Below are positions 63,454 to 64,000 of a DNA stretch of 64,000 bases, in pieces. Made by a program: the position numbers and the translations under genes. The stretch is from Alkalibaculum sporogenes (lineage in GTDB: Bacteria > Bacillota > Clostridia > Eubacteriales > Alkalibacteraceae), in assembly GCF_009362815.1 (NCBI RefSeq), contig NZ_WHNX01000001.1:124001-188000 (forward strand). Direction: 5' to 3'. The notes under the pieces were generated by a model. The model was not told the DNA's origin, made no database searches, and saw only the letters and a list, made by a program, of their open reading frames with translations. Positions within the stretch are counted from its first letter, which is position 1. Every line of letters begins with the position of its first letter.

Positions 63454-63736
63454 GTACGTGGATGCAACACAATGATTATTAAAGAATACTTCTACTACAT
63501 TACTAGTTATTCACACATCACCCATGTTTTATGTACTCATAAGGAACAGAGTAATGTATTTTCTTTATATTCATTACCGCTTAGACTTAAATTGACACCT
63601 TTTAGACAAGAACAATATTTCTCTATTAAATTTAGTTATAATCATAATAAGTTCAATAGATAAAGTGACATATTGTAGGAATATATCAATCATATAAATC
63701 CCTAATTTTAATAAATAAACTCACATTGAGGGTATA

Positions 63737-64000
63737 ATGGAACGAATACATTCTGGACCAACAAGTGCATCAATTGATATTACATATAATTGTACTTTAC
63801 AATGCTTGCACTGTTATAACACAAGTGGAGAACATAAAACCAATAAAAAAGAATTAAGTTATGATGAATGGATAAATGTAATCAAAGATATTACTGATTT
63901 ACAACCAGTTTATATTTGTTTCTGTGGTGGTGAGCCATTATTAAAAAAAGAGTTAATTTTTGAAGCAACCAATCTATTAAAAAGAATATCTGGGATTACA
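63737..64000 (+). CDS. Radical SAM protein, N-terminal part (cut by window edge)
   Basis: The 88 visible codons after GAGGG show ASIDITYNCTLQCLHCYN with the C-x3-C-x2-C triad (Cys 19, 23, 26) binding a 4Fe-4S cluster, and YICFCGGEPLLKKELIF, the GGEP SAM-binding element. This is a standard radical SAM core. In this context (a two-component AgrC/LytTR pair upstream) a peptide-maturase of the SPASM type is likely, but the downstream part, where the SPASM cysteines would be, is beyond the window. No precursor peptide gene was recognised upstream. Confidence 0.85.
   Translation, partial: MERIHSGPTSASIDITYNCTLQCLHCYNTSGEHKTNKKELSYDEWINVIKDITDLQPVYICFCGGEPLLKKELIFEATNLLKRISGIT

Noticed and set aside
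63472-63663. RiPP precursor peptide for the radical SAM gene
   Set aside because: The 63-codon frame lacks a ribosome binding site, a leader-core pattern and Cys/Gly-rich core; it overlies IS debris.

Overview
The window is AT-rich and reads like a chromosome segment of an anaerobic low-GC Firmicute of the class Clostridia. Pointers are strong AGGAGG-type ribosome binding sites, frequent TTG and GTG starts, corrinoid methyltransferase parts, an FMN/FAD lipoprotein reductase, VanR/VanS/VanY-like genes and an AgrC-like GHKL kinase. I saw no rRNA, tRNA or CRISPR array. The segment is unusually rich in broken genes and transposon remnants.

Layout. 1-5 kb: an ABC-F ATPase (cut by the window edge) behind an attenuator-like leader, a P1-peptidase fragment, then a response regulator, histidine kinase, membrane protein and VanY-like lipoprotein. 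5.7-13.3 kb: a secreted FMN/FAD reductase with an RpiR-type regulator, a TetR-DUF6323-DUF6179 operon and a SatD-DUF3307 pair. 13.3-27 kb: housekeeping and accessory genes (LysM protein, RhtB exporter, DHFR, PAS-GGDEF-HD-GYP protein, corrinoid-activation-like protein, MATE pump, anti-sigma factor with a transposon-interrupted ECF sigma gene, HMA-like protein, GGDEF protein, YbaK-like deacylase, hydrolase). Related short IS200/IS605-like ends occur three times here.

27.2-48 kb is a defence island. Its first part holds a broken Nudix gene, a PLD-SF2 helicase-DUF3427 protein, a GmrSD-like DUF262/HNH protein, an Mrr-like endonuclease and an SF1 helicase fused to a nuclease-like domain, bracketed by about 50-bp direct repeats. 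Its second part holds small hypotheticals, a DUF1413-like small protein, a giant STAND NTPase with a nuclease-like N-terminus (about 2120 codons if one homopolymer frameshift is ignored), and two HEPN-like proteins. This second cluster is my best candidate for a poorly described system: nuclease-STAND sensor plus two HEPN-like partners.

48-64 kb: a decayed PucR-type regulator, an XRE-TPR regulator, an MFS transporter, a scrambled corrinoid-protein pseudogene next to an intact URO-D-type methyltransferase, a flavodoxin-like protein, a DUF2207 / cysteine desulfurase-like / Fe-S protein cluster, a LytTR regulator with GHKL kinase, IS66 and IS21 remnants, and the start of a radical SAM protein at the window edge.
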